Under the pieces are notes generated by a model that was not told where the DNA came from, did no database searches, and saw nothing but the letters and a program-made list of their open reading frames with translations. A program made the translations under genes and the position numbers. Below, one piece after another: positions 34,495 through 43,215 of a DNA stretch of 64,000 nucleotides (the first letter of the stretch is position 1; each line of letters starts with the position of its first letter). The DNA is from Cupriavidus metallidurans CH34 (GTDB lineage: Bacteria > Pseudomonadota > Gammaproteobacteria > Burkholderiales > Burkholderiaceae), in assembly GCF_000196015.1 (NCBI RefSeq), contig NC_007973.1, forward strand, positions 248,001-312,000, given 5' to 3'.

Positions 34495-35355
34495 ATGAGT
34501 GCGAATCGCGCAAACGCCCCGTACTACTTCGTGCCGGGCCCGTCGCGCCATCCGATCACGGCGGCATTCGGCCTGCTGATGACCGGCGCGGGAGCCGCGG
34601 GTTGGGTCAACGGGCAGCCGTGGGCGCCGTACCTGTGCGGCTTCGGCCTGTTGTGGTTCCTCTTCGTGCTCAAGAGCTGGTTCGGTGACGCCATCCGCGA
34701 ATCCGAAGGCGGCATGTACGGCAAGAACATCGACACCTCGTTCCGCTGGTCGATGGGCTGGTTCATCTTCTCCGAAGTGATGTTCTTCGCGGCGTTCTTC
34801 GGCGCCCTGTTCTACGCGCGCACCATCGCCATGCCGTGGCTGGGCGACCTGAACAACAAGATCATCTGGCCGGACTTCGCGGCCGTGTGGCCGAACATGG
34901 GCCCTGCCGGCACCGTGGAAGACTTCCAGACGATGGGCCCGTGGCCGATCCCGACCATCAACACGGCGCTGCTGCTGACCTCGGGCGTCACGCTGACCTG
35001 GGCGCACCACGCGCTGCTGGCCGGCAAGCGCAGCCAGCTGATTCAGGGCCTGGTCCTGACGATCCTGCTGGGCGCGATCTTCATGTGCCTGCAGGCCTAC
35101 GAGTACATGCACGCCTACAGCGAACTGAACCTGAAGCTGACCTCGGGTGTCTATGGTTCGACGTTCTTCCTGCTCACGGGATTCCACGGCTTTCACGTGA
35201 CGATGGGCGCGATCATGCTGACGGTGGTGCTGATCCGCGTGCTGAAGGGCCATTTCACGCCGGAGCATCACTTCGCATTCGAAGGTGCAGCCTGGTACTG
35301 GCACTTCGTGGACGTGGTCTGGCTGGGCCTGTACGTGGTGGTCTACTGGCTGTAA
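34495..35355 (+). CDS. ctaE: Cytochrome c oxidase subunit III
   Basis: 286 residues with seven membrane helices. Family motifs: YYFVPGPSRHPITAAFGLL at the start, FRWSMGWFIFSEVMFFAAFF, then YGSTFFLLTGFHGFHVTMGA and AAWYWHFVDVVWLGLYVVVY near the end. Subunit III stabilises subunit I and the oxygen channel but carries no metal. A GGAG ribosome site precedes the ATG. It is followed by an intrinsic terminator and then a small gene on the other strand, so the first transcript of the cta block probably ends here. Confidence 0.96.
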   Translation: MSANRANAPYYFVPGPSRHPITAAFGLLMTGAGAAGWVNGQPWAPYLCGFGLLWFLFVLKSWFGDAIRESEGGMYGKNIDTSFRWSMGWFIFSEVMFFAAFFGALFYARTIAMPWLGDLNNKIIWPDFAAVWPNMGPAGTVEDFQTMGPWPIPTINTALLLTSGVTLTWAHHALLAGKRSQLIQGLVLTILLGAIFMCLQAYEYMHAYSELNLKLTSGVYGSTFFLLTGFHGFHVTMGAIMLTVVLIRVLKGHFTPEHHFAFEGAAWYWHFVDVVWLGLYVVVYWL

Positions 35356-35403
35356 GGATTTCGCCGCGCCGCCTGCGGGCGGCGTGCGGTATCGAAGAAA
35401 GCG

Positions 35404-35443
35404 AAGCGCCGCGGGAGAGAAATCTCGGCGGCGCTTTTTTTCG
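35404..35443 (+). terminator. Intrinsic terminator after ctaE
   Basis: AGCGCCGC pairs with GCGGCGCT around an inner GAGA/TCTC stem, followed by seven T. It lies about 50 bp after the ctaE stop and before the convergent DUF2909 gene. Confidence 0.9.
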
Positions 35444-35455
35444 CGAGGATGCCTG

Positions 35456-35665
35456 TCAGGGCGACGTATGGATGCCCGTGCTCTGGATCCAGCCCATCCA
35501 GTGCGAGAACAGGATGAACAGGAACAGCGCCACCGAGAAGCCGACGCGGAACATCAGCGAACGCATCATGTTGGGCGTGCGGCCACGGTCGCGCATCATG
35601 AAGAACAGCGCGGAGGCCAGGCTGCCAATGATCAGGATGAAGGCGACAAGGATGACGAAGCGCAT
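35456..35665 (-). CDS. DUF2909 twin-transmembrane protein
   Basis: 69 residues. Two membrane helices (FVILVAFILIIGSLASALFF and VGFSVALFLFILFSHWMGWI) are joined by a charged MRDRGRTPNMMRSLM loop, the DUF2909 pattern. It is encoded on the minus strand in the gap between ctaE and surf1, the position in which this family is often found in Burkholderiales oxidase clusters. Function unknown; its size and place suggest a small assembly or stabilising factor. Its promoter would face away from surf1. Confidence 0.85.
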   Translation of the reverse strand: MRFVILVAFILIIGSLASALFFMMRDRGRTPNMMRSLMFRVGFSVALFLFILFSHWMGWIQSTGIHTSP

Positions 35666-35722
35666 GTGGGGGCCCGTTCTGCGAAGCGCCCATTATCGCA
35701 CTGCGATGCCCGGAGGGAACCC

Positions 35723-36484
35723 GTGACGACCCGCACGCTCTGGCGTTCGCCGGGCACGGTGCCAATGGTGGCGGCGCTCGTGGTGATCGTCGTCACCTGC
35801 GCGCTCGGCAACTGGCAACTGCGCCGCGCGCATGAAAAGATCGACCGTGCGGAGCGGCTGGCCACGCTGGCGAAGCAGGCGCCCGTCGAACTGCGCGCGG
35901 GCCAGACCGATGCCGCACAACTGGTCGAGCGCCGCGTGCGCGCGCGCGGCACGTTCGACGCGGACAAGACAGTGCTGCTCGACAATCGTCCGCACGGCAA
36001 CGGTACTGACAGCCGTGCGGGGTTCCTCGTGCTCACGCCGTTGCGCCTCACGGACGGTGGCAGCGTGCTGGTGATGCGTGGCTGGCTGCCTCGCGACGCG
36101 CAGGACCGCACGCGCATCGCGCCGTTCCCGACGCCCACGGGGGAAGTCACTGTCGAAGGCACCGCGCTGGCCGCTGTGCCGCGCGTCTACAGCCTCGGGC
36201 AGGATGCTTCCGCGGAGGCCGGACGCAAGATCCGTCAGAATATCGACCTTGCCGCTTTTTCTCATGAGATCGGGGCGTCACTCCTGCCGGTGGTGGTAGA
36301 ACAATCGGGCGATGCCGGAGATGGACTGGCCCGCGATTGGGCCCCGGCCGATTTCGGCGCGGACCGGCATTACGGGTACGCTACCCAGTGGTTCGGGCTG
36401 GCCGTGTTGACGCTGGTGCTGGTGGCCGTCCTCGGCTGGCGGCGCGCCCGGCTGGACCGGGCAGACGGCAATGGAAACCTATAA
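35723..36484 (+). CDS. SURF1-family cytochrome oxidase biogenesis protein
   Basis: 253 residues from GTG 35723, preceded by GGAGGG. SURF1 has two membrane helices at the ends: VPMVAALVVIVVTCALGNWQLRRA at the start carries the typical GxWQxxR pattern, and YATQWFGLAVLTLVLVAVLGW the terminal one. Between them lie LLDNRPHGNGTDSRAGFLVLTP and VLVMRGWLPRD. SURF1 helps insert heme a into subunit I. It overlaps the next gene by 14 bp, so the two are coupled. Confidence 0.9.
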   Translation: MTTRTLWRSPGTVPMVAALVVIVVTCALGNWQLRRAHEKIDRAERLATLAKQAPVELRAGQTDAAQLVERRVRARGTFDADKTVLLDNRPHGNGTDSRAGFLVLTPLRLTDGGSVLVMRGWLPRDAQDRTRIAPFPTPTGEVTVEGTALAAVPRVYSLGQDASAEAGRKIRQNIDLAAFSHEIGASLLPVVVEQSGDAGDGLARDWAPADFGADRHYGYATQWFGLAVLTLVLVAVLGWRRARLDRADGNGNL

Positions 36485-37148
36485 ACGAACGATGAACGCA
36501 CAGACGAACGCCATGCCGCAGCCAGATCCCACGGCTTCGCCGGACCCCCGCATCGACGCGCGCACGCGCCGCGGCCGCCTGCAGATGCTGATGCTGCTGC
36601 TGGTCTGCGCATCGCCCGTACTCTTTTCGTACTTCACGTACTACGTGATCAAGCCGACCGGCGGCAGCACTAACTACGGCGTGCTGATCGACCCGCAACG
36701 GCCCATGCCGCCCGTGCAGGTGACCAATGAGCGCAACGAGTCGGTGCCGCTCGCGTCCATGCGCGGCAAGTGGCTGATGGTGATGACCGACCCGTCCGCC
36801 TGCGACGAGACCTGCGCGAAGAAACTGTTCACGGTGCGCCAGATCCGCGTCGGACAGGGCGAGGACCGCGAGCGGATCGTGCCTGTCTGGCTGATCCAGG
36901 ACCGGGGCGATGTGGACGACCGGCTCGCCGCCGCCTACAACGAACCTTATGCGGGCGTGCGTTTCCTGCGCATGGACCGGGCCACGATTGCCCAATGGCT
37001 GCCGGCCGAGGACGGCGCGCGCGTCGAGGATGCGATTTACCTGGTCGATCCGCTCGGCAACCTGATGATGCGCTGGCCGAAGGACCCCGACCCCAAGAAG
37101 ATCAGCAGCGACCTGAAGAAGCTGCTGAAGTATTCCCGTATTGGCTGA
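36471..37148 (+). CDS. Membrane-anchored Sco-like thioredoxin-fold protein
   Basis: 225 residues. A polar N terminus, one membrane helix (LQMLMLLLVCASPVLFSYFTYYV) and a periplasmic domain with RGKWLMVMTDPSACDETCAKK, whose CxxxC spacing matches the copper-binding CPDVC of Sco1. YLVDPLGNLMMRWPKDPDP resembles the end of the Sco/thioredoxin fold. It has no clear equivalent of the Sco His ligand, so copper binding is a guess. It overlaps surf1 by 14 bp and precedes ctaA by five bases. Homologues in this position are usually annotated only as hypothetical or oxidase-associated. Confidence 0.75.
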   Translation: METYKRTMNAQTNAMPQPDPTASPDPRIDARTRRGRLQMLMLLLVCASPVLFSYFTYYVIKPTGGSTNYGVLIDPQRPMPPVQVTNERNESVPLASMRGKWLMVMTDPSACDETCAKKLFTVRQIRVGQGEDRERIVPVWLIQDRGDVDDRLAAAYNEPYAGVRFLRMDRATIAQWLPAEDGARVEDAIYLVDPLGNLMMRWPKDPDPKKISSDLKKLLKYSRIG

Positions 37149-37153
37149 ATCCC

Positions 37154-38257
37154 ATGCTGCTTCAGTTGGCCATCATTGGCATCCTGATTGCGCTGCTGCC
37201 CCTGTCCTACGTGATGGTGCGCGGCGATCGCGACAAATATCGCAGACTCGTCTGGATCACGGCGTTCCTGACGCTGGACCTGATCATGTTCGGCAGCTTT
37301 ACCCGGCTGACCGACTCCGGCCTTGGCTGCCCCGACTGGCCCGGCTGCTACGGCCACTCGAACCCGCACGCGGCGATGGAGCCGATTCGCGCGGCGGAAA
37401 CGGCGCTCCCGAGCGGCCCGGTCACGCTGATGAAAGCGTGGATCGAGATGATCCATCGCTATTTCGCCATGGCGGTCGGTGTGCTGATCATCTCGCTGAT
37501 GGTGCTGGCATGGGTCAAGCGCCGGGAACTGAAGCAGTCGCCGTGGTTCGCCACCGGCGTGTTCCTGCTGGTCTGCCTGCAGGGCGCGTTCGGCATGTGG
37601 ACCGTGACGATGAAGCTGCAACCGATCATCGTCGTCACCCACCTGCTGCTGGCGATGGCGCTGCTGGCGTCGCTGATCCTGCTCGGGTCACGTAACGAAC
37701 CGCCGCATGTCGTGGCGCCACAGGCGGCTTCGCTGCGCTGGGCCGGCCTGCTGGCCCTGGTGCTGCTGGTCGTCCAGATCTTCCTGGGCGGCTGGGTCAG
37801 CACCAACTACGCGGTGCTGGCCTGTACCGACTTTCCGCTCTGCAACGGCCAGCTCGTGCCAGAGATGGACTTCCGCCATGGCTTTACGCTGTGGCGCCAG
37901 CTGGGCATGACGGCCGACGGCGACTACATTCCGCACGCGGCGCTGGTGGCTATCCACTGGGTGCACCGTGGCTTCGCCTTCGTCGTGCTCGGTTTCCTGC
38001 TCTGGTTCGCGCTGCGCGCGCGCCGGATGGAAGGGCTGGCGCGGCATGCGCGGTGGTTGCTGGTCGTGCTGACGCTGCAGTTGTGCACCGGCATGTCGAA
38101 CATCGTTTTCGACTGGCCGCTGGTCGCGGCGGTGGCCCATAACGGCGGAGCAGCCCTGCTGCTGATGTTGTTGCTCCGTCTCAACTACAATATCGGCCTC
38201 GCCACTCGCTCCGCCGGCGCCGCCACGCAACCCTCGATTGCCGCGCGCGCCACATGA
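37154..38257 (+). CDS. ctaA: Heme A synthase (COX15/CtaA)
   Basis: 367 residues with eight membrane helices. It oxidises the methyl group of heme o to make heme a. Conserved stretches: [36 protein letters not shown] (first heme His), [12 protein letters not shown], then [20 protein letters not shown] and [12 protein letters not shown], and [10 protein letters not shown] close to the end. Four conserved His are visible. The frame is open far upstream, but ATG 37154 gives the family start, five bases after the previous stop. Its stop overlaps the ctaB start (ATGA). Confidence 0.95.
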   Translation: MLLQLAIIGILIALLPLSYVMVRGDRDKYRRLVWITAFLTLDLIMFGSFTRLTDSGLGCPDWPGCYGHSNPHAAMEPIRAAETALPSGPVTLMKAWIEMIHRYFAMAVGVLIISLMVLAWVKRRELKQSPWFATGVFLLVCLQGAFGMWTVTMKLQPIIVVTHLLLAMALLASLILLGSRNEPPHVVAPQAASLRWAGLLALVLLVVQIFLGGWVSTNYAVLACTDFPLCNGQLVPEMDFRHGFTLWRQLGMTADGDYIPHAALVAIHWVHRGFAFVVLGFLLWFALRARRMEGLARHARWLLVVLTLQLCTGMSNIVFDWPLVAAVAHNGGAALLLMLLLRLNYNIGLATRSAGAATQPSIAARAT

Positions 38258-39192
38258 AGGACAAGATGCCCCCCGTGGTAACTGCTACCCACTCCCAATC
38301 CTCCGTGGGCCGATTACGCCATCTGGCCCGCCAATACGCCGCGCTGACCAAGCCGCGCGTGACCCAACTCGCCGTGTTCTGCGCCATCATCGGCATGTTC
38401 CTGGCCACGCCGGGCATGGTGCCGTGGTCGGTGCTGATCGGCGGCGCGGCCGGTATCTGGCTGCTGGCCGGCGCGGCTTTCGCCATCAACTGCCTGGTGG
38501 AACAGAAGATCGACGCGCTGATGCGCCGCACCGCGTGGCGCCCGTCGGCCACCGGCGAGATCACCACCACCCAGACGCTGATCTTCTCGGCCGTGCTGGG
38601 CGGTGCCGGCATGTGGCTGCTGCACGTCTTCGCCAACGACCTGACGATGTGGCTCACCTTCGCCACGTTCCTTGGCTACGCCGTGGTCTATACGATCCTT
38701 CTGAAGCCGGCGACGCCGCAGAACATCGTAATCGGTGGCCTGTCGGGCGCCATGCCCCCGGCGCTGGGCTGGTCCGCGGTATCGGGCACGGTGCCTGCCG
38801 AGGCCTGGTTCCTGGTGCTGATCATCTTCACCTGGACGCCGCCGCACTTCTGGGCGCTGGCTCTGTACCGCCGCGCTGACTACGCCAAGTCCGGCCTGCC
38901 GATGCTGCCGATCACGCACGGCGAGCGCTACACGCTGCTGCATATCCTGCTGTACACGCTGATCATGATCGCGGCCACGCTGCTGCCGTTCGTGTACGGT
39001 ATGAGTGGCTACATCTACCTTGTGGCGGCACTGGGGCTGGGCCTGGTGTTCCTGGGCTATGCCTGGAAGCTGTACCGCAACTACTCCGACGGTCTCGCCC
39101 AGCGCACCTTCCGTTATTCGATCCTGTACCTGTCGCTGCTGTTTGCGGTGTTGCTTGTGGATCACTACTTCAAGTTCGTGCCGCAGGTCTGA
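38254..39192 (+). CDS. ctaB: Protoheme IX farnesyltransferase (heme O synthase)
   Basis: 312 residues, a UbiA-family prenyltransferase with nine helices. It attaches farnesyl to heme b. [20 protein letters not shown] opens the fold; the Asp-rich motif is [19 protein letters not shown], and [15 protein letters not shown] and [20 protein letters not shown] are highly conserved. The ATG overlaps the ctaA stop by four bases, so heme o and heme a synthesis are translationally coupled. An alternative in-frame ATG lies four codons on. Confidence 0.96.
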   Translation: MKDKMPPVVTATHSQSSVGRLRHLARQYAALTKPRVTQLAVFCAIIGMFLATPGMVPWSVLIGGAAGIWLLAGAAFAINCLVEQKIDALMRRTAWRPSATGEITTTQTLIFSAVLGGAGMWLLHVFANDLTMWLTFATFLGYAVVYTILLKPATPQNIVIGGLSGAMPPALGWSAVSGTVPAEAWFLVLIIFTWTPPHFWALALYRRADYAKSGLPMLPITHGERYTLLHILLYTLIMIAATLLPFVYGMSGYIYLVAALGLGLVFLGYAWKLYRNYSDGLAQRTFRYSILYLSLLFAVLLVDHYFKFVPQV

Positions 39193-39276
39193 CCGCCTGC
39201 GGCATCTTGCCGCGCCCGGAAGTCATCGGCGGCCCGATCGGCGATACTTTCGGGCAACTCCTCCCAATTCTTGCGC

Positions 39277-39891
39277 ATGTCGACCTCTTCCCAGGGCCTT
39301 TGGGCCGCATTCCGCCGCTTTTGGCTGCTCGCGCTCTGCACGGCCCTGCTGGCCGCCTGCGGGCAGCCAAAGCCGTCCTTCCGCAACGTCGATATCTCGG
39401 GTGCCACCGAGTTCGGCAAGGACTTCGCGCTGCTGGATCCCACCGGCAAGACCCGCACGCTGGCCGATTTCAAGGGCAAGGTGGTGCTGATGTTCTTCGG
39501 CTACACCCATTGCCCGGACGTGTGCCCGACCACGATGGTGGAGCTCAAGCAGGTGATGGAGCAGATGGGGCCCGATGCGGACAAGGTGCAGGTGTTGTTC
39601 GTCACCGTCGATCCGGATCGCGATACGGCGGCGCTGATGGCCCAGTATGTGCCGGCCTTCGACTCGCGCTTCCTGGGCCTGCGCCCGGCCGACGAGGCCG
39701 CGCTCAAGAAGGTGACCAAGGACTTCAAGGTCTACTACGCCAAGGTGCCGGGTTCGTCGCCGGACAACTACACGATGGACCACTCGGCCGGCAGCTACGT
39801 GTTCGACCAGAACGGCCAGTTGCGGCTGTTCATCCGCCACGGCCAGGGGCCGGAGCCGATCGCGCATGACCTCAAGCAGTTGATGTCGTAA
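39277..39891 (+). CDS. SCO1/SenC-family copper chaperone lipoprotein
   Basis: 204 residues. A lipobox LLAACG ends the signal, so it is lipid-anchored in the periplasm. The thioredoxin fold carries VVLMFFGYTHCPDVCPTTMV, with the copper-binding Cys pair of CPDVC, and the later copper His is in NYTMDHSAGSYVFDQNG. Sco proteins load or reduce the CuA site of oxidase subunit II. The ATG at 39277 is preceded by an in-frame TTG at 39271. It ends the cta cluster, 84 bp after ctaB, and is followed by a bidirectional terminator facing rpoH. Confidence 0.94.
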   Translation: MSTSSQGLWAAFRRFWLLALCTALLAACGQPKPSFRNVDISGATEFGKDFALLDPTGKTRTLADFKGKVVLMFFGYTHCPDVCPTTMVELKQVMEQMGPDADKVQVLFVTVDPDRDTAALMAQYVPAFDSRFLGLRPADEAALKKVTKDFKVYYAKVPGSSPDNYTMDHSAGSYVFDQNGQLRLFIRHGQGPEPIAHDLKQLMS

Positions 39892-39896
39892 ATAAG

Positions 39897-39925
39897 AAAA
39901 GGCCGGTCTAATGACCGGCCTTTCT
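39897..39925. terminator. Bidirectional terminator between sco and rpoH
   Basis: Stem AAAGGCCGGTC/GACCGGCCTTT with loop TAAT. It lies six bases after the sco stop and 20 bases before the convergent rpoH stop, with T-rich tracts on both strands. Confidence 0.9.
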
Positions 39926-39944
39926 CATTGCGGGGTGCGTGGCC

Positions 39945-40880
39945 TCAGGCGAATGCCGCCAGCGCGCCCTTCATCTTCTTCATTGCCGCCGATTCGATCT
40001 GGCGAATCCGCTCGGCGGATACACCGAACTCGTCGGCCAGTTCGTGCAGCGTGGCGCCGCCCGAGCCATCGTCGTTGACGTCGAGCCAGCGCGCCTCGAT
40101 GATGCGGCGGCTGCGCGGGTCCAGCTTCGTCAGCGCCTCTTCCAGGCCCTCGACCTGCAGACGGTCGTGGCGCTTGGCTTCCAGCACCTGCGTCGGCTCG
40201 TTGTGGTTATCCGCAAGGTAGGCGATCGGCGCGAACTCTTCCTCGCCGTCCTCGATCTGGCCTTCCAGCGCCATATCGCCGCCCGACATGCGGGTTTCCA
40301 TCTCCATCACTTCCTCGGGCTTGACGTTGAGCTCGCGCGCAACGGCTTCGATCTGCTCGGGCGTGAAGGTATGCGAGCCCTGCTTGTGGCTGCGCAGGTT
40401 GAAGAACAGCTTGCGCTGGGCCTTGGTGGTGGCCACCTTGACCATGCGCCAGTTCTTCAACACGTATTCGTGGATCTCGGCCTTGATCCAGTGCATCGCG
40501 TACGACACCAGGCGCACGCCCTGTTCGGGGTCGAAGCGCTTGACGGCCTTCATCAGCCCGATGTTGCCTTCCTGGATCAGGTCGGCGTGAGGCAAGCCGT
40601 ATCCCAGGTACTGGCGAGCAATGGAGACCACCAGACGCAGGTGCGACATCACCATGCGGCGGGCGGCATCGACTGAGTCGTTGTCGCGCAGGTCGCGAGC
40701 CAGGCTGAGCTCTTCCTCGGGGGTGAGCATCGGGATGCGGTGGACAGCCTGAATGTAGCTGTCCAGATTACCCAGTGTGCCGGGGAAGGTCAGTGCGAAG
40801 GCATTCGCGGCGGCATTCTGGGGCGCCGTGGGCAGACGGCGGGTAACTTGGGTTTGATCGGCAGACAGGACTGCGTTCAC
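39945..40880 (-). CDS. rpoH: RNA polymerase heat-shock sigma factor sigma32
   Basis: 311 residues starting at GTG (40878-40880) behind AAAGGAGT. Sigma70-family regions are seen in order: region 2 with LVVSIARQYLGYGLPHADLI and GNIGLMKAVKRFDPEQGVRL, then VSYAMHWIKAEIHEYVLKNW; the RpoH box region with TTKAQRKLFFNLRSHK; and region 4 with ELADEFGVSAERIRQIESAA. It directs polymerase to chaperone and protease genes. Region 2 to RpoH-box identity separates it from RpoD. Upstream codons up to 40943 are open but overlap the leader. A perfect CIRCE element lies 70 bp before the start. Confidence 0.96.
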   Translation of the reverse strand: MNAVLSADQTQVTRRLPTAPQNAAANAFALTFPGTLGNLDSYIQAVHRIPMLTPEEELSLARDLRDNDSVDAARRMVMSHLRLVVSIARQYLGYGLPHADLIQEGNIGLMKAVKRFDPEQGVRLVSYAMHWIKAEIHEYVLKNWRMVKVATTKAQRKLFFNLRSHKQGSHTFTPEQIEAVARELNVKPEEVMEMETRMSGGDMALEGQIEDGEEEFAPIAYLADNHNEPTQVLEAKRHDRLQVEGLEEALTKLDPRSRRIIEARWLDVNDDGSGGATLHELADEFGVSAERIRQIESAAMKKMKGALAAFA

Positions 40881-40949
40881 TATGACTCCTTTCGCATCCG
40901 GCGGTGGGTTGCCGGTGTGTCCCGAAGGGACACCGCATTGCAACGCATA

Positions 40950-40976
40950 TTAGCACTCGAACCGGACGAGTGCTAA
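40950..40976 (-). promoter_or_regulatory. CIRCE operator (HrcA binding site) upstream of rpoH
   Basis: TTAGCACTC, nine bases, then GAGTGCTAA: a perfect match to the CIRCE inverted repeat, with all 18 arm bases right. It lies 70-96 bp before the rpoH GTG, in the leader or promoter region. HrcA bound to CIRCE represses groESL and dnaK in many bacteria and is released by heat, so rpoH itself is here predicted to be under HrcA. Confidence 0.9.
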
Positions 40977-41211
40977 GTTAGAAGGCCTATAGGGTTGATA
41001 GTTCCAGGCAATCGGAAAAATCTTCTGGATAGCCTGATGTCGCCTTATAGTGGTCCAGCCCAAGCCTGACAAGGCCTGGCGGGCAGCGCTCTCGGAGCAC
41101 TGTTATTAGAGGGGGCAGCCCCGATTCGGTTTCGCAGCGATTTCGGGATGGTGTATTGCAGGATTCGCTACACTGAAGTCGTTTTTCAGACGCATCCCCC
41201 AGGAGCCCCAC

Positions 41212-42087
41212 ATGTCTGCTATCGAACACTTGCTGAAGCCTCATGTGCGAGACATCGGCGAGTTCACCGTCCGCCGATTGCTGCCCGCCGCTACGACGCA
41301 AACGGTCGGGCCATTCATCTTCTTTGATCACATGGGGCCGGTGGAGATGGAGCCCGGCGCGGGCATGGATGTGCGTCCGCATCCTCATATCGGACTGGCG
41401 ACAGTCACGTATCTGTTCGAAGGCGAGATCATGCATCGCGACAGCCTCGGCAGCGAGCAGGTGATTCGACCCGGTGACGTGAACTGGATGACTGCTGGGC
41501 GTGGCATCACGCACTCGGAGCGCTCGCCGGACGGCGCGCGCTCGGCCGGGCCGCATCTGCACGGCATCCAGACCTGGGTGGCCCTGCCGAAGGCGCATGA
41601 GAATGATCCGCCTTCGTTCCACCACCATCCGGGTGCTACGCTGCCCAAGCTCGAACTGCCAGGCGTGCGGATGACCGTCATCGCGGGCGATGCCTTCGGC
41701 GCCGAGTCGCCGGTCAGGGTCTACAGCCGCACGCTCTATGTGGCAATCGAGATGGATGCCGGCGCAAGCCTTGTGATCCCCGCCGAACACGTCCAGCGTG
41801 GCATTTATCCGGTCGACGGCAACCTGGAGGTCGATGGCGAGACGCTGCCGGCCGAACATCTGGTGGTGCTGGTACCTGGCGAGCCCGTGACGATCAAGGC
41901 GACGATGCCCTCGCGCGTGATGCTGCTTGGCGGCGATCCCACGGACGGACGGCGTTTCATCTACTGGAACTTCGTGGCAAGCAGCAAGGAAGCGATCGAA
42001 GAGGCCGCCCAGCGCTGGCAGGACGACCAGTTTCCGCACGTTCCGGGCGAGACGGAGCGCATTCCGCTGCCGCCGCGCCGGCCCTGA
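41212..42087 (+). CDS. Pirin-family protein
   Basis: 291 residues, a bicupin. The N-terminal cupin has the iron-binding pattern HMGPVEMEPGAGMDVRPHPH with GLATVTYLFEGEIMHRDSLG, then VNWMTAGRGITHSE; the C-terminal cupin begins near FHHHPGATLPKLELPG. Bacterial pirins include quercetin dioxygenases and regulators of metabolism; which applies is not evident. A CAGGAG ribosome site precedes the ATG. It stands alone between rpoH (divergent) and ybiB (convergent). Confidence 0.9.
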   Translation: MSAIEHLLKPHVRDIGEFTVRRLLPAATTQTVGPFIFFDHMGPVEMEPGAGMDVRPHPHIGLATVTYLFEGEIMHRDSLGSEQVIRPGDVNWMTAGRGITHSERSPDGARSAGPHLHGIQTWVALPKAHENDPPSFHHHPGATLPKLELPGVRMTVIAGDAFGAESPVRVYSRTLYVAIEMDAGASLVIPAEHVQRGIYPVDGNLEVDGETLPAEHLVVLVPGEPVTIKATMPSRVMLLGGDPTDGRRFIYWNFVASSKEAIEEAAQRWQDDQFPHVPGETERIPLPPRRP

Positions 42088-42127
42088 TCGCGCTGGCGGG
42101 CCATCCTGCATCCTGTAGCGGGAGGTG

Positions 42128-43117
42128 TTACAGCGGGCTGGCCCAGGTCACCCGCGTGGCCTGCGCCAGGCACTCCTTGATCGCCGCCACCTGGGTGGCA
42201 ACGGGCGCGGGCACCGGTTCCGCGCCGTCCAGCACCTTGCGAATCCACGCGGCCGTCTCGGCGATGTCCGTGCCCTGCGGCAGTTCGGGCACATCCGCGA
42301 CCGAACCGCCGACCGGATCGACCATCGTGCGCTGATGGCCGTCGTGCAGCCAGTCGATACGGCTGCTGCGGCGCGCGTCGGCCACGACTTCCCCCTCGGT
42401 ACCCCGGGCCAGCATCACGTTGGCGGGTTCGTGCGAGAAATACTCGGTCAGCGTTTCCCGATACTCGGGGTGGGTGTAGCTGTAGAGCCGCAATGCCTCG
42501 GCAGGGGAGTGTCCGCCCACCGGTTGCAGCATCTTGACGACCGTATGCGCCGAATTGCGCAGGCCGATGATCGCGCGCTTGTCGAGCAGTTGCGACAGCG
42601 CGGGCGACAGCACGTCGATCGGCAGCGCGGCCAGCGGATTCGATGCCGCGCCAAGCTGCGTCTCCGCGGACTGCGCTGTGGCGCATAGCGGCACGCCCAG
42701 TGCCTCGAACAGCGCCATGCTGGTGACGCGGCCCGGAAACTCGCGAATGCCGTGGACCAGCGTTGGCACGCCATCGCGCGCCAGCAGCATCGCCAGCAGC
42801 GGCACCAGGTTCGGTTGCTTGCGTGCGCCGTTGTAGCTCGGAATCACCACCACGGGTTTGTCGGCCGGCGCGGCCAGCGGCGCGCAGTGATCGTGCGCGG
42901 CGTCCAGCATGCCGGCCAACTCGTGCGGTGCTTCGCCCTTGATGCGATAGGCCAGCAACACGGCGCCCAGTTCGAGATCGGACACACGACCGGCGAGCAT
43001 GGCATCGAACAGCGCCTGGGCGTCTTCACGCGGCAGCGCGCGCGCGCCATTGACGCCTCGTCCGATTTCCTTGATGTACTTGGCCGCCGGGAATGGCGCG
43101 CGGGATGCAGAGGTCAT
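42128..43117 (-). CDS. ybiB: YbiB, TrpD2-like nucleic-acid-binding protein
   Basis: 329 residues. It has the anthranilate phosphoribosyltransferase fold: AAKYIKEIGRGVNGARALPR at the start, the ELGAVLLAYRIKGEAPHELA helix region and VVVIPSYNGARKQPNLVPLL in place of the phosphate-binding loop, as in YbiB/TrpD2 proteins. These bind DNA or RNA and are not tryptophan enzymes; E. coli ybiB is linked to the DNA damage response. It lies about 100 bp downstream of nrtD on the same strand, and no trp genes are nearby. Confidence 0.85.
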   Translation of the reverse strand: MTSASRAPFPAAKYIKEIGRGVNGARALPREDAQALFDAMLAGRVSDLELGAVLLAYRIKGEAPHELAGMLDAAHDHCAPLAAPADKPVVVIPSYNGARKQPNLVPLLAMLLARDGVPTLVHGIREFPGRVTSMALFEALGVPLCATAQSAETQLGAASNPLAALPIDVLSPALSQLLDKRAIIGLRNSAHTVVKMLQPVGGHSPAEALRLYSYTHPEYRETLTEYFSHEPANVMLARGTEGEVVADARRSSRIDWLHDGHQRTMVDPVGGSVADVPELPQGTDIAETAAWIRKVLDGAEPVPAPVATQVAAIKECLAQATRVTWASPL

Positions 43118-43215
43118 GATGCTGCGGGGATCGTGGGGTTGGGGTTCATGATAGCGGAGGCTCGCCGCTTATCCCAATGCCGTGAGTCAATCATGATCCC
43201 CGCGCCGGGCAAGCG

